Shown here piece by piece: positions 34,822-44,223 of a stretch of 64,000 bases of DNA; within the stretch, counting starts at the first letter, position 1; each line of letters starts with the position of its first letter. The notes under the pieces are model-generated. The model saw only the letters and a list, made by a program, of their open reading frames with translations. It searched no databases and was not told the DNA's origin. The DNA is taken from the NCBI GenBank assembly GCA_963747775.1, contig CAVVGT010000006.1:124001-188000 (forward strand). Reading direction: 5' to 3'. A program made the translations under genes and the position numbers. This DNA is from JAGVSZ01 sp963747775. Lineage in GTDB: Bacteria; Pseudomonadota; Gammaproteobacteria; Burkholderiales; SG8-39.

Positions 34822-35502
34822 ATGCCGGTAGGCAATAGCGACACCGCCCGCAAGGAGATCCTCGCCCGCATCCGCAAGGCGCAGGGGCGCGGGGCGTCGA
34901 GCCGGCCGTCGCAGGCCGAGCTCGCCGCGGTCGAGACCTACATCGCCGCGCACCCGCGCGGTCCGCTGCCGGACGTGGGGGACGACCTCGTCGCGCGCTT
35001 CCGCGCCCGCGCCGAGGCGATGCAGAGCACGACCGAATTGCTCGGGCGCCTCGCCGACGTGCCTGCGGCTGCGGCGCGCTACCTCGCCGCGAACGGCCTG
35101 CCGAAGACCGGCTGCGTCTGGCCCGCGCTCGCGGGGCTCGACTGGGCCGGGGCCGGGCTCGCGCTGGAGGCGCGCGGGGCGGAAGACCGCGACCTCGTCG
35201 GGGTGACCGGGGTCTTCGCGGCACTCGCCGAAACCGGTACCCTGATGGTCGTGTCGGGCCCGGCGACACCGGCGGCGGCCAGCCTGCTGCCGGAGACGCA
35301 CATCGCCGTGGTGCCGGTGGCGCGCATCGTGAAGCACATGGAGGACGGCTGGGCGCTGGCGCGCGCCGAGCTCGGCCAGCTCCCGCGCCTCGTGAACTTC
35401 ATCTCGGGGCCCTCGCGCACCGGCGACATCGACCAGACGATCGTGCTCGGCGCGCACGGGCCCTACCGGGTCCACATGATCCTCGTCCGCGACGCGGGCT
35501 GA
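34822..35502 (+). CDS. LUD-domain protein, LutC/YkgG-like
   Basis: 226 residues. ILARIRKAQGR at the start, VGVTGVFAALAETGTLMVVS and VVPVARIVKHMEDGWAL, then NFISGPSRTGDIDQTIVLGAHGPYRVHMIL are the LutC (YkgG) signature. LutC normally works with LutA and LutB as an L-lactate dehydrogenase complex, but neither is adjacent, so this is an orphan. It follows pntB by 17 bases, suggesting co-transcription. Confidence 0.85.
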   Translation: MPVGNSDTARKEILARIRKAQGRGASSRPSQAELAAVETYIAAHPRGPLPDVGDDLVARFRARAEAMQSTTELLGRLADVPAAAARYLAANGLPKTGCVWPALAGLDWAGAGLALEARGAEDRDLVGVTGVFAALAETGTLMVVSGPATPAAASLLPETHIAVVPVARIVKHMEDGWALARAELGQLPRLVNFISGPSRTGDIDQTIVLGAHGPYRVHMILVRDAG

Positions 35503-35623
35503 ACGCAAACAATCCGGACCCCTCTCGAGGGTCCGTCGGAGAGAACCCGCCGGCTGCGCGCCGGCGCGGAAACCGGTCGGCACCGCACAGATCCGCGCGC
35601 GGTGCCAAGAAACTGGAGTAGCG

Positions 35624-36832
35624 ATGCCGGAGCTCGCGTTCCTGCCGAAGTGGCCGCCGCTCGCGAACCAGATGTTCTGGATCGGGGCCCTGCTGGCCGT
35701 GGGCGTCGCCTGCGGGGAAGCGGTGCGCCGCTTCCTGCGCCTGCCGCGGATCACCGGCTACGCCGCGGCCGGCCTTGCGCTCGGGCCGGGCGGGCTGGGG
35801 TTGATCGACACGCCGGTGCTCGAGGAGCTCGGCGTGTTCGCCGACGTCGCGGTCGGCCTGGTGCTGTTCGAGCTCGGCCAGCGGCTCGATCTCGCGTGGC
35901 TGCGGCGCACGCCGGCGCTCGCGCTGATGGGCGTCGCCGAGTCGCTCGGCGCCGCCGCGCTGGTGTTCTTCACGCTGCACTACTACTTCGACCTCGTCCC
36001 CCTGGCGGCGGGCGTCGCGGCGGCGATCGCGGTGTCGACCTCGCCCGCGGCCCTGATGCGCGTCGCGGCCGACCTGCGCGCCGAGGGACAGGTCACCGAG
36101 CGCGCGCTGATCGTCACCGCGATCAACGGCGTGCTGGCGTTCCTCGCGCTGACCGTGCTCATTCCGTGGCTGCATTTCGAGTACCGGGGGGGCTGGCTGA
36201 CGATGATCACGCACCCGCTCTACTTGCTCGGCGGCTCGGCCGTGCTGGCCGTGCTGGCGGGATGGCTCACGCTGCGCCTGGCCGGGCTGATCGGCAAATC
36301 CGCCGAGCGGCAGTTCATCGCGGTCATCGCGATGGTGGTGATGACCGTGGGGATCGCGATCGCGCTCAAGCTCTCGGTGCTGCTCGCGCTCCTCGGCATG
36401 GGTGCGCTCGTGCGCAACGCGGACCGCGACCACCACCTCGTCGTGGTCGATTCGGGCAACGCGGGCCAGCTCTTCTACGTCTGCCTGTTCGTGATCTCCG
36501 GCGCGAGCCTCGATCTGGCGTTGCTCGCCACCGCGGGCGCAGCGGGGCTCGCGTTCGCGCTGGTGCGGTTTGCGGGCAAAGCGGTCGGGGTGCTCGCGTT
36601 CGCGCCGCTCGTCGGACTCGAATGGCGCAAGGGCGTGCTGCTCGCCACTGCGCTGGCGCCGATGTCCGGGCTCGCGGTCGTGCTGGTGCACCAGACCGCG
36701 GCGCTCTACCCCGAGATCCGCGCGAGCGTGGCGCCGGTGGTGCTCGCGGCGGTGGTGCTGCTCGAGCTGGCCGGGCCCATTGCGACCCAGTTCGCGCTCC
36801 GGCGCGCGGGCGAGGCCGAGGAAGGCGCATAG
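35624..36832 (+). CDS. CPA2-type cation/proton antiporter membrane protein
   Basis: 402 residues. RITGYAAAGLALGPGGLGLI and EELGVFADVAVGLVLFELGQ are the KefB/KefC-type membrane signature, and about 12 hydrophobic segments follow. There is no C-terminal TrkA-N (KTN) domain, so it would not be glutathione-gated. Probable Na+ or K+/H+ exchange at the inner membrane. A ribosome site is not obvious (TGGAG at 35614). Followed after 7 bases by ybdK. Confidence 0.8.
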   Translation: MPELAFLPKWPPLANQMFWIGALLAVGVACGEAVRRFLRLPRITGYAAAGLALGPGGLGLIDTPVLEELGVFADVAVGLVLFELGQRLDLAWLRRTPALALMGVAESLGAAALVFFTLHYYFDLVPLAAGVAAAIAVSTSPAALMRVAADLRAEGQVTERALIVTAINGVLAFLALTVLIPWLHFEYRGGWLTMITHPLYLLGGSAVLAVLAGWLTLRLAGLIGKSAERQFIAVIAMVVMTVGIAIALKLSVLLALLGMGALVRNADRDHHLVVVDSGNAGQLFYVCLFVISGASLDLALLATAGAAGLAFALVRFAGKAVGVLAFAPLVGLEWRKGVLLATALAPMSGLAVVLVHQTAALYPEIRASVAPVVLAAVVLLELAGPIATQFALRRAGEAEEGA

Positions 36833-36839
36833 GCACGCG

Positions 36840-37955
36840 ATGAGCCTCGAGTTCAAGCGCTCGGAATCGCTCACCCTCGGCGTCGAACTCGAGCTGCAGC
36901 TCGTCAACACCCGCGACTGGAACCTGACGCGCGGCGCCTCCGATCTCCTTGCCGCGGTGAAGAAGGCGAAGCATCCGGGCGAGATCAAGCCCGAGATCAC
37001 CGAGAGCATGATCGAGCTCTCCACCGGCATCTGCCGCGGCTACGCGGATCTGCACGCCGAGCTCGTGGCGCTGCGCGACGTGCTCGCCAATGCCGCGGCA
37101 CGCCTGAACCTCGGCATCGCCGGCGGCGGCACGCATCCGTTCCAGAAATGGAGCGAGCGGCGCATCTACGACACGCCGCGCTTCAAGCACGTCTCGGACC
37201 TGTACGGCTATCTCGCGAAGCAGTTCACGGTGTTCGGGCAGCACGTGCACATCGGCGTGCGCTCCGGCGACGAGGCGGTGCGGCTCGCGCAGGGGCTCGC
37301 GCGCTACGCGCCCCACTTCATCGCACTGTCCGCCTCGTCGCCGTTCTCGCTCGGCGTCGACACGCAGTTCGACTCCTCGCGCCTGAACGTCGTCAACGCC
37401 TTTCCGCTCGCGGGCATCATGCCGACCGTCGGGGACTGGCAGGACTTCGAGCACTACTTCGAGACGATGCGGTCCTACGGCATCGTCGAGAGCATGAAGG
37501 ACTTCTACTGGGACATCCGCCCCAAGCCGGAATACGGTACGGTGGAGATCCGCGTTTTCGATACCCCGCTCGCGGTCGGCCGGGCCGCCCAGCTCGCGGC
37601 GTATACGCAGGCGCTTTCCGCCGCGCTGACCGAGGACCGCGCGTGGCGGCCCGACCCGCGCCTGCCGCTCGTCTACAGCTACAACCGCTTTCAGGCGTGC
37701 CGGTTCGGCTTCGCGGCGACCATCGTCGATCCCGCTACGCAGCAACACGCCGCGCTCGCCGAGGAGATCGTGACGACGATCGTACGGGTCATGCCCTACG
37801 CGGAGCGGACCGGGAGCGGCGCGGCGCTCGTCGCCCTAAAGCAGATGGCCACCGCACGGACCAACGACGCCCGCACGCTGCGCGAGGTGCTCGAGCAGCG
37901 GGGCGCGCTCCCCGATGTGGTGCGCTTCGCATGCGGCGAATGGCGGGGAAACTGA
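36840..37955 (+). CDS. ybdK: Carboxylate-amine ligase YbdK (GCS2 family)
   Basis: 371 residues. LTLGVELELQLVNTRDWNLT, IKPEITESMIELSTGI, GGGTHPFQKWSERRIYDTPR, FTVFGQHVHIGVRSGDEAV and RPKPEYGTVEIRVFDTPL are the GCS2/YbdK signatures, an ATP-grasp-like glutamate-cysteine ligase fold with weak ligase activity in E. coli. The metal-binding Glu residues are present in the first block. The true substrate pair is unknown. Confidence 0.9.
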   Translation: MSLEFKRSESLTLGVELELQLVNTRDWNLTRGASDLLAAVKKAKHPGEIKPEITESMIELSTGICRGYADLHAELVALRDVLANAAARLNLGIAGGGTHPFQKWSERRIYDTPRFKHVSDLYGYLAKQFTVFGQHVHIGVRSGDEAVRLAQGLARYAPHFIALSASSPFSLGVDTQFDSSRLNVVNAFPLAGIMPTVGDWQDFEHYFETMRSYGIVESMKDFYWDIRPKPEYGTVEIRVFDTPLAVGRAAQLAAYTQALSAALTEDRAWRPDPRLPLVYSYNRFQACRFGFAATIVDPATQQHAALAEEIVTTIVRVMPYAERTGSGAALVALKQMATARTNDARTLREVLEQRGALPDVVRFACGEWRGN

Positions 37956-38002
37956 CGGTCGGCTGACGCACGGCCGCCGCGCTGCAGCGTGCCGGACCCC
38001 AG

Positions 38003-38203
38003 TTGACACTCCCGGCGAAGTCGGGCCTACTTCCGCGCGTGCGGCGCTTCCGCCCGCGTTCGACCACGAGCGGAAGCCCCGGTGCGCGGCGCCGAGGAGG
38101 GTGGCTGTCGCACCGCAGTCACCAGGAGGAGCCGCGGGGAGGGCGCATCACCAGCGCCCGCGTCCCGATGGCACATGACCAGCTGTCCACTAGGAGGAAA
38201 GCC
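38003..38203 (+). promoter_or_regulatory. Promoter and ~170-base structured leader of the first TRAP binding protein
   Basis: TTGACA at 38003-38008 is a good -35; CTACTT near 38,027 is the best -10. This leaves a leader of about 170 bases before the ATG. It contains a hairpin, GCTTCCGC (38046-38053) with GCGGAAGC (38070-38077), and a smaller GGGCGC/GCGCCC stem near 38,140-38,160. The AGGAGG ribosome site is at 38192-38197. A regulated leader is possible; no known riboswitch recognised. Confidence 0.45.
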
Positions 38204-39373
38204 ATGATGCAATCCGCTGCATGGTCGCGCGTACGCGCGGCCGGCATTGGCGCACTCGCCGTCGGGGCGTTGTCCCTAACCAGTCTGCCCGCTCAGGCAC
38301 AAGCGCCGACCACCACGCTGAAGATGCAGGCCACCTGGCCCGCATCGCTCACGCTGTACGAGAACTTCACGTTCTGGGCCGAACGCGTCAACAAGCTCTC
38401 GGCCGGCACTCTCAAGATCGACACCATGCCCGCGGGACAGGTCGTGCCCGCGTTCGAGGTGCTCGATGCGACGCACAAGAAGGTACTGGACGGCGCGCAT
38501 GCCTGGGCCGGCTACTGGGTCGGCAAGAACAAGGCGGCAATCCTCGTCACCGGCGGGCCCGGCGGCACGTTCGGGATGGACTTCATCGACTACATGGGCT
38601 GGGTCTACAACGGCGGGGGCTTCGATCTCATTACCGAGTTCTATCAGAAGGAGCTCAAGCTCAACGTGGTGTGGCTGCCGGTGCTGCCGTCCGGTCCGCA
38701 GGCATTCGGGTGGTTCAAGCGGCCGATCAAGAACCTCGCCGACTTCAAGGGCATGAAATGCCGCCAGACCGGAATGGCCGCCGAAGTCTGGCAGCGCATG
38801 GGCATGCAGACGGTGAACATGCCGGGTGGCGAGATCATCCCGTCGGCCCAGCGCGGTGTGATCGACTGCGCGGAGTGGGTCGGCGGCGTGGAGGATCTGC
38901 GCCTCGGCTTCCAGAACGTGTGGAAGTACCACTACACCCCGGGTATGCACGAGAACACCACGGTCGGCGAGCTGCTCTTCAATGGCGACGTCTGGAAGGC
39001 CCTGTCGCCGCAGCATCAGGAGATCATCAAGTCGGCGGCGAACGAGACCTACCTCATCTGGTGGGCGAAGTGGCAGCGCCAGAACGCCGACGCGCTCAAG
39101 GAGCTGCAGGAGAAGCACGGCGTGCAGATCCTGCGCACGCCGCCCGACATCCTGATCGAGTTCCTCAAGACCTGGGACATCATCGCCAAGGAAGAGTCGG
39201 AGAAGAGCCCGTACTTCAAGAAGGTGCTCGAATCGCAGCGCGCGTATGCGTCGATCGTCGTGCCCGCGAAGCGCTTCATGTTCCCGCCGTACTCGTTCGC
39301 GGCCAACTACTACTTCCCCGAGAAGGCTTCGAGCTTCCCGTCGAAGGCCGCGCCGGCAGCGGCCAAGAAGTAG
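38204..39373 (+). CDS. TRAP transporter substrate-binding protein, DctP family (paralogue 1)
   Basis: 389 residues; Met at 38204 or 38207. Signal peptide to about residue 33 (IGALAVGALSLTSLPAQAQA). The mature protein has MQATWPASLTLYENF, WFKRPIKNLADFKGMKCRQT and GGEIIPSAQRGVIDCAEWVG, the conserved ligand-binding core (the Arg in MKCRQ contacts the carboxylate in this fold). Tail: PPYSFAANYYFPEK, then Ala/Pro-rich ending AAAKK. First gene of a TRAP operon with dctQ and dctM downstream. Two close paralogues sit 4 and 6 kb away. Confidence 0.92.
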   Translation: MMQSAAWSRVRAAGIGALAVGALSLTSLPAQAQAPTTTLKMQATWPASLTLYENFTFWAERVNKLSAGTLKIDTMPAGQVVPAFEVLDATHKKVLDGAHAWAGYWVGKNKAAILVTGGPGGTFGMDFIDYMGWVYNGGGFDLITEFYQKELKLNVVWLPVLPSGPQAFGWFKRPIKNLADFKGMKCRQTGMAAEVWQRMGMQTVNMPGGEIIPSAQRGVIDCAEWVGGVEDLRLGFQNVWKYHYTPGMHENTTVGELLFNGDVWKALSPQHQEIIKSAANETYLIWWAKWQRQNADALKELQEKHGVQILRTPPDILIEFLKTWDIIAKEESEKSPYFKKVLESQRAYASIVVPAKRFMFPPYSFAANYYFPEKASSFPSKAAPAAAKK

Positions 39374-39425
39374 CCTGGACGGCCCCCGGCGCGCGCGCTG
39401 CGCGACCGGACTGCGGAGAAGAAGA

Positions 39426-39448
39426 GCCCGCCGCCTCGCGCGGCGGGC
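39426..39448 (+). repeat. GC-rich hairpin between binding protein and dctQ
   Basis: GCCCGCCGC (39426-39434) pairs with GCGGCGGGC (39440-39448), 5-base loop. Only a short TTT follows, so it is likely a partial terminator or mRNA-end stabiliser rather than a full stop. Confidence 0.5.
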
Positions 39449-39482
39449 CGCGTTTCAGCGAGGCTCCAGAGGGAGGCAGTGC

Positions 39483-40034
39483 ATGTCGGAACCGTCGCCA
39501 GGCCTGATCAAGCTCGTCAACGTGATCGACAAGTTCACCGACACGACCGGGGGCTGGATCTCCTGGCTGTCCGTGCCGCTCGTGCTGGCGGTGAGCTACG
39601 AAGTGATCGCGCGGTACTTCTTCAACGCTCCGACGATCTGGTCGTTCGACATCACCTTCATGCTCTACGGCACGATCTTCATGCTTGGCTCGGCCTACGC
39701 CCTGCACAAGGGCGCGCACATCCGCACCGACTTCTTCTTCGAGCGCTGGTCGACCAGGACCAAGGGCATGATCGATTCCATCGCCTACCTCGTCTTCTTC
39801 TTCCCGTCGCTGATCCTGTTCTTCTTCGTCAGTGCGAACGAGGCGTGGTATGCGTTCTCCATCATGGAGACCTCGGAGCAGACGCCCTGGCGCCCGATCT
39901 TGTGGCCCTTCAAAGCGGTGGTGCCGCTTACCTGCGTGCTGCTGATCATCCAGGGGGTGTCCGAAACGATCAAGAGCGTCTGGGCCGCGCGTACCGGCAT
40001 CGTGCTCGAGCACAAAGAAAAGATCGAGGTGTAA
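39483..40034 (+). CDS. dctQ: TRAP transporter small permease, DctQ
   Basis: 183 residues; GGGAGG lies at 39471-39476. Four helices: WISWLSVPLVLAVSYEVIAR, the FDITFMLYGTIFMLGSAYAL segment, IAYLVFFFPSLILFFFVSAN and AVVPLTCVLLIIQGVS. The second-helix pattern is typical of DctQ. It pairs with DctM in the inner membrane. The only small permease near three binding proteins. Confidence 0.9.
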   Translation: MSEPSPGLIKLVNVIDKFTDTTGGWISWLSVPLVLAVSYEVIARYFFNAPTIWSFDITFMLYGTIFMLGSAYALHKGAHIRTDFFFERWSTRTKGMIDSIAYLVFFFPSLILFFFVSANEAWYAFSIMETSEQTPWRPILWPFKAVVPLTCVLLIIQGVSETIKSVWAARTGIVLEHKEKIEV

Positions 40035-40036
40035 GG

Positions 40037-41497
40037 ATGACCGGCACCGCCCTCCTCGGCCTAGTGATGCTGATCGTGATGATCGGCGCGATCTTCATCG
40101 GCTTTCCGATCAGTTTCACGCTGCTCTTCCTCGCGCTCACCTTCGGCTACTTCGGCATGGGCCACACGGTCTTCGACCTGGCCTACTTCCAGACCATCGG
40201 CATGATGAAGGAGGAGCTGCTCGCCGCGGTGCCGCTCTTCATCTTCATGGGCTTCCTCACCGAGCAGGCGGGGCTGATGGAGCGCTTGTTCACCGCGTTC
40301 CGGCTGCTGCTCGCGCCGGTGCGCGGGGCGCTGTTCCTGGTGGTCATCCTGACGGCGACCGTGTTCGCGATGGCGACCGGGATCGTCGGGGCGGCGGTGA
40401 CGGTGCTGGGCATCATGGCCGCGCCCATCATGGTCAAGACCGGCTACGACCCCGCGCTGTCCGCCGGCACGATCACCGCCGGCGGCACCCTCGGCATTCT
40501 CATCCCGCCGTCCGTGATGCTGATCGTGATGGGCCCGGTGCTCGGTGTATCGGTCGCGGACCTCTACGCCGCGGCGTTCGGCCCCGGGTTCCTGCTCGCC
40601 GGCCTGTACATCGCGTACCTGATGATCCGGAGCTTCATCAACCCGAAGCTCGGCCCGCCGGTGCCGAAGGAGGAGCGCGTCCACAGCCTGGGCGCGATGC
40701 TTTGGGAAGTGGCGGTAGGCGTGCTGCCGCTCATCGGCCTGATCACGGCGACCCTCGGCTCAATCCTCGCCGGCTGGGCGACGCCGACCGAGGCCTCCGG
40801 CATTGGCGCGCTCGGGGCGGCGATCCTGGCGTTCGCATACCGGAAGGCCACGCTCGCGGGGCTCAAGCGGGCGCTGCTCAGCACGATGGCGACCTCGAGC
40901 ATGGTGCTGCTGCTCGCGGCGACCTCGAACATCTTCGGCGCGGTGTTCGCCCGGCTCGGCACCGCGAACTGGATCACCGAGACCCTGGTTGCATTGCCGT
41001 TGCCGCCGATCGTGATGCTGCTCATGGTGATCTTCCTCATTTTCTTGCTTGGCTGGCCGTTCGAATGGCCGGCGATCATCCTGGTGTTCCTGCCGATCTT
41101 CTACCCGGTCGTCGTGGCGCTGAAGTTCGACCTCGTCTGGTTCGGGGCGCTCGTCGCGGTGACGTTGCAGACCGCGTTCCTGTCGCCGCCGGTCGCGATG
41201 TCCGCGTACTACCTCAAACAGGTGGTGAAGGACTGGTCGCTCTCGACGATCTACAAGGGCATGTTCGAGTTCATGACGCTGCAATGTCTCGCGATCGCGC
41301 TCATCATTATCTTCCCGGCGATTGCGACTGCATTCCCGGAATACCTTCAGGCGGAGGCGCGCAAGGAAGTCGTAGAGCAGGTCAAAGACGACGCGCCGAC
41401 CCTCGAGCAGGACACGCTGGAAAAGATGCAGGAGCAGTCCGACCGCGAGGGCGAATCCGGCGAGGCCGACCGCTCCAAACCCGCGGATGCAAAGTAA
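40037..41497 (+). CDS. dctM: TRAP transporter large permease, DctM
   Basis: 486 residues; starts 2 bases after dctQ. Repeated IT-superfamily helices including FVVILxATVFAMATGIVGA-like and TAGGTLGILIPPSVMLIVMG, then PTEASGIGALGAAILAF and LQTAFLSPPVAMSAYYLKQ. After the last helix is a cytoplasmic acidic tail of about 50 residues (VVEQVKDDAPTLEQDTLEKM onward), an unusual extension. Na+-driven solute uptake with DctQ and any of the binding proteins. Confidence 0.92.
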   Translation: MTGTALLGLVMLIVMIGAIFIGFPISFTLLFLALTFGYFGMGHTVFDLAYFQTIGMMKEELLAAVPLFIFMGFLTEQAGLMERLFTAFRLLLAPVRGALFLVVILTATVFAMATGIVGAAVTVLGIMAAPIMVKTGYDPALSAGTITAGGTLGILIPPSVMLIVMGPVLGVSVADLYAAAFGPGFLLAGLYIAYLMIRSFINPKLGPPVPKEERVHSLGAMLWEVAVGVLPLIGLITATLGSILAGWATPTEASGIGALGAAILAFAYRKATLAGLKRALLSTMATSSMVLLLAATSNIFGAVFARLGTANWITETLVALPLPPIVMLLMVIFLIFLLGWPFEWPAIILVFLPIFYPVVVALKFDLVWFGALVAVTLQTAFLSPPVAMSAYYLKQVVKDWSLSTIYKGMFEFMTLQCLAIALIIIFPAIATAFPEYLQAEARKEVVEQVKDDAPTLEQDTLEKMQEQSDREGESGEADRSKPADAK

Positions 41498-41580
41498 GCG
41501 CCGCGCAGGCGCACGGCTGACCGACGCCGAATTCCCCACGGGATAATCGGCACTCGTCTGCGCCGGCACTTTCTCCCGCC

Positions 41581-42792
41581 ATGAAGATCACCCGAGTCGA
41601 GACCGTCCAGCTCGGCGAATTCCCCAACTGCCTCTGGGTGCACATTCACACCGACGCGGGTCTCGTCGGACTTGGGGAGACCTTCTACGGTGTCGCCCCG
41701 GTTGCGGCGTATGTCCATGAGACGGCGGCGCCCTACCTGCTCGGCAAGGACCCGCTCGAGATCGAGAAGCACAGCCGCAACTTCATGTACTCGTATCTCG
41801 GCGCGCGCAGCGTCGGCGTGGAAATGCGCGGCGCCTCCGCCATCGACATCGCGCTGTGGGACCTGTTCGGCAAGGCAACGAATCAGCCCGTGTACCAGCT
41901 GCTCGGCGGCCGCTCCCGCGAGCGGATCCGCGTCTACAACACCTGCGCCGGCTACCAGTACGTGCGCGCGAAGCCGACGCAGACGACCGCGAACTTCGGG
42001 CTGCCCGGCGGCAGGCGGCGGAAGGATCGTCCCTACGAGGATCTCGACGCGTTCCTGAATCGCGCTGACGAGCTGGCGCTCTCGCTCAGGAGCGAGGGCT
42101 ACCAGGGCATGAAGATCTGGCCCTTCGACGCGTACGCCGAGGCCTCGAATGGCACGCGCATCGCGCCCGCCGAGCTCAAGCAAGCGCTACGGCCGTTTGA
42201 GAAGATCCGCAAGGCGGTGGGCGACGACATGGACATCCACGTCGAGTTCCACTCGCTGTGGGATCCGCCCACCGCGATCGAGATCGCCAAAGCGCTCGAG
42301 CCCTTCAACCCGTATTGGTTCGAAGATCCGCTCAAGATGCTCAACCTCGACGCCCTTGCCGACTACGCCCGTCGCACGAGCGTGCGCGTCACCGCGAGCG
42401 AGCGCATCGGGACCCGCTGGGGCTTCCGGGAGCTGCTCGAGAAGCGCGCGGTCAGCGTGGTCATGTTCGACATCGCCTGGTGCGGCGGCCTCTCGGAGGC
42501 CCGCAAGATCGCCGCCATGGCCGAGGCTTACGAGTTGCCGGTTGCGCCCCACGACTGCACCGGGCCAGTCGGCTTGACGACGGCGGTGCACCTGTCGCTG
42601 CACTGCCCGAATGCCCTCGTCCAGGAGATGGTCCGGGCGTTCTACTTCGACTGGTACACGGAGCTGGTGACCCGGCTTCCGCCGGTCGCGAAGGGCTACA
42701 TCGAGGCCCCGTCGGGCCCCGGTCTCGGCACCGAGCTGCGGGCCGAAGTCCTGAAGCGCAAGGACGCGCAGATCAGGGTCAGCAAGCTCTAA
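41581..42792 (+). CDS. Mandelate racemase/muconate lactonizing enzyme (enolase superfamily) protein
   Basis: 403 residues. N-terminal capping domain MKITRVETVQLGEFPNCLWV and GLVGLGETFYG. In the barrel, GMKIWPFDAY holds the first catalytic Lys; metal ligands appear as E in IHVEFHSLW, E in WFEDPLKML and E in ASERIGTR; VAPHDCTGPVG gives the His general base. This is a sugar-acid dehydratase/racemase-type set; the exact substrate is unclear. It lies between dctM and two extra binding proteins, so the transported compound is probably an aldonic or related acid (inference). GATAAT at 41542-41547 may be its -10. Confidence 0.87.
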   Translation: MKITRVETVQLGEFPNCLWVHIHTDAGLVGLGETFYGVAPVAAYVHETAAPYLLGKDPLEIEKHSRNFMYSYLGARSVGVEMRGASAIDIALWDLFGKATNQPVYQLLGGRSRERIRVYNTCAGYQYVRAKPTQTTANFGLPGGRRRKDRPYEDLDAFLNRADELALSLRSEGYQGMKIWPFDAYAEASNGTRIAPAELKQALRPFEKIRKAVGDDMDIHVEFHSLWDPPTAIEIAKALEPFNPYWFEDPLKMLNLDALADYARRTSVRVTASERIGTRWGFRELLEKRAVSVVMFDIAWCGGLSEARKIAAMAEAYELPVAPHDCTGPVGLTTAVHLSLHCPNALVQEMVRAFYFDWYTELVTRLPPVAKGYIEAPSGPGLGTELRAEVLKRKDAQIRVSKL

Positions 42793-42815
42793 CGCCGTCC
42801 GGCGCGTGGTTCGCG

Positions 42816-42844
42816 TTGACACCGCCGGGGTGCGTTCCTACCAT
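42816..42844 (+). promoter_or_regulatory. Sigma70 promoter of TRAP binding protein 2
   Basis: TTGACA (42816-42821), 17 bases, TACCAT (42839-42844); about 58 bases before the ATG. The same hexamers and spacing recur before binding protein 3. Confidence 0.7.
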
Positions 42845-42902
42845 CGCCGGGCTACCGTGCTTTCGTCCGACGGTAACGAATCCATCCACGGAGGAGGATC
42901 AA

Positions 42903-44054
42903 ATGACCCAACCCGCTCTGAAAGCGCTCGTGACGAGTCTCGCTGCTACGGCGCTCGTGGTTGCCCTTTCCGGCCCCGCAGTCGCCCAGGCGCCGGCTGT
43001 GCGCAACCTGAAGATGCAATCGACCTGGCCCGCGAGCCTGACGCTGCAGGACAATTTCAAGATGTTCGCCGAGCGTGTGGATACCCTCACCGGGGGGCAA
43101 ATCAAGATCGAAGCACTCGCCGCGGGGCAGGTCGTGCCGGCGTTCGAGATCCTCGACGCCACCCACAAGAAGGTGATCGATGGCGGCCACGGCGTCGCCT
43201 ACTACTGGGTCGGCAAGAATAAGGCCGCAACGCTCTTCTCGGCGACGCCGGCCGGGCCATTCGGCATGGACCACTTCGATTTCCTCGGGTGGATGTACGA
43301 GGGGGGCGGCATCGACCTGTACTGGGAGTTCTACCGCGACGTCCTGAAGCTCAACGTGGTTGCGTTCCCGGTCGGCGGCGCGAGTCCGCAGGCGTTCGGC
43401 TGGTTCAAGCGGCCGATCAAGAATCTCGCCGACTTCAAGGGCATGAAGTGCCGCCAGACCGGCATCGTCGCGGAGATCTATCAGCGCATGGGCATGCAGA
43501 CCGTGAACATGCCGGGCGGCGAGATCGTGCCGTCGGCGCAGCGCGGCGTGATCGACTGCGCCGAGTGGGTCGGCGGCGTCGAGGACCTGCGGCTCGGACT
43601 GCCGCAGGTCTGGAAGTACCACTACACGCCCGGCATGCACGAGAGCAATTCGATGCTCGAGTTGATCATCAACTCCGAAGTCTGGGCGAGCTTCACGCCG
43701 CTGCAGCAGGACGCAGTGCGCGCAGCGACGCTCGACACCTTCGTGCGCTGGGGCGTGAGGTGGCAGAAGCAGAACGCGGACGCGATCGAGGAGATGCGCA
43801 CCAAGCATGGCACGCAGATCCTGCGCACGCCGCCCGAGATCCTAATCGCCTTCCTCAAGACCTGGGACGAGATCGCCGCCGAAGAGTCGGCCAAGAGCCC
43901 GTTCTTCAAGAAGGTATACGAGTCGCAGCGGGCCTACGCGGCGAAGGTGGTGCCGGCGAAGCGCTTCATGTTCCCGCCGTACTCGTTCGCCGCGAACTAC
44001 TACTTCCCTGAGCAGAAGCCCGCGGCGGCGGTGCCTGCGGCCGCGAAGAAGTGA
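42903..44054 (+). CDS. TRAP transporter substrate-binding protein, DctP family (paralogue 2)
   Basis: 383 residues; very strong ribosome site GGAGGAGGA at 42890-42898. Signal peptide to about residue 29 (TALVVALSGPAVAQA). Core motifs VRNLKMQSTWPASLTLQDNF, WFKRPIKNLADFKGMKCRQT and GGEIVPSAQRGVIDCAEWVG are almost identical to paralogues 1 and 3. Own promoter and own terminator (44161-44190), so it is a separate unit. No dctQM follows; it must share the membrane pair at 39483-41497. Confidence 0.92.
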   Translation: MTQPALKALVTSLAATALVVALSGPAVAQAPAVRNLKMQSTWPASLTLQDNFKMFAERVDTLTGGQIKIEALAAGQVVPAFEILDATHKKVIDGGHGVAYYWVGKNKAATLFSATPAGPFGMDHFDFLGWMYEGGGIDLYWEFYRDVLKLNVVAFPVGGASPQAFGWFKRPIKNLADFKGMKCRQTGIVAEIYQRMGMQTVNMPGGEIVPSAQRGVIDCAEWVGGVEDLRLGLPQVWKYHYTPGMHESNSMLELIINSEVWASFTPLQQDAVRAATLDTFVRWGVRWQKQNADAIEEMRTKHGTQILRTPPEILIAFLKTWDEIAAEESAKSPFFKKVYESQRAYAAKVVPAKRFMFPPYSFAANYYFPEQKPAAAVPAAAKK

Positions 44055-44098
44055 CCTCGCTACGCGGGCGCATCGCGCCCGCGCAGCGAGGGTACCCA

Positions 44099-44147
44099 GG
44101 CGCAAGCCGGGATCCAGAGCGGCGTCTCCTGGACTCCGGCTTGCGCC
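44099..44147. repeat. Inverted intergenic repeat (GGCGCAAGCCGG family)
   Basis: GGCGCAAGCCGGGATCCAG (44099-44117) pairs with CTGGACTCCGGCTTGCGCC (44129-44147), 17 of 19 matches. A half copy occurs at 45517-45535. REP-like elements with this core are common in betaproteobacteria. Confidence 0.7.
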
Positions 44148-44160
44148 GGAAATACAACAG

Positions 44161-44190
44161 AGAGCCGGGCCCCGGGCCCGGTTCTCTTTT
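44161..44190 (+). terminator. Intrinsic terminator after TRAP binding protein 2
   Basis: AGAGCCGGGCC (44161-44171) pairs with GGCCCGGTTCT (44175-44185), one G-T wobble, followed by CTTTTCTTT. Confidence 0.75.
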
Positions 44191-44223
44191 CTTTGACCGA
44201 ACGCAAATCAGTCGCCCCTAGCT

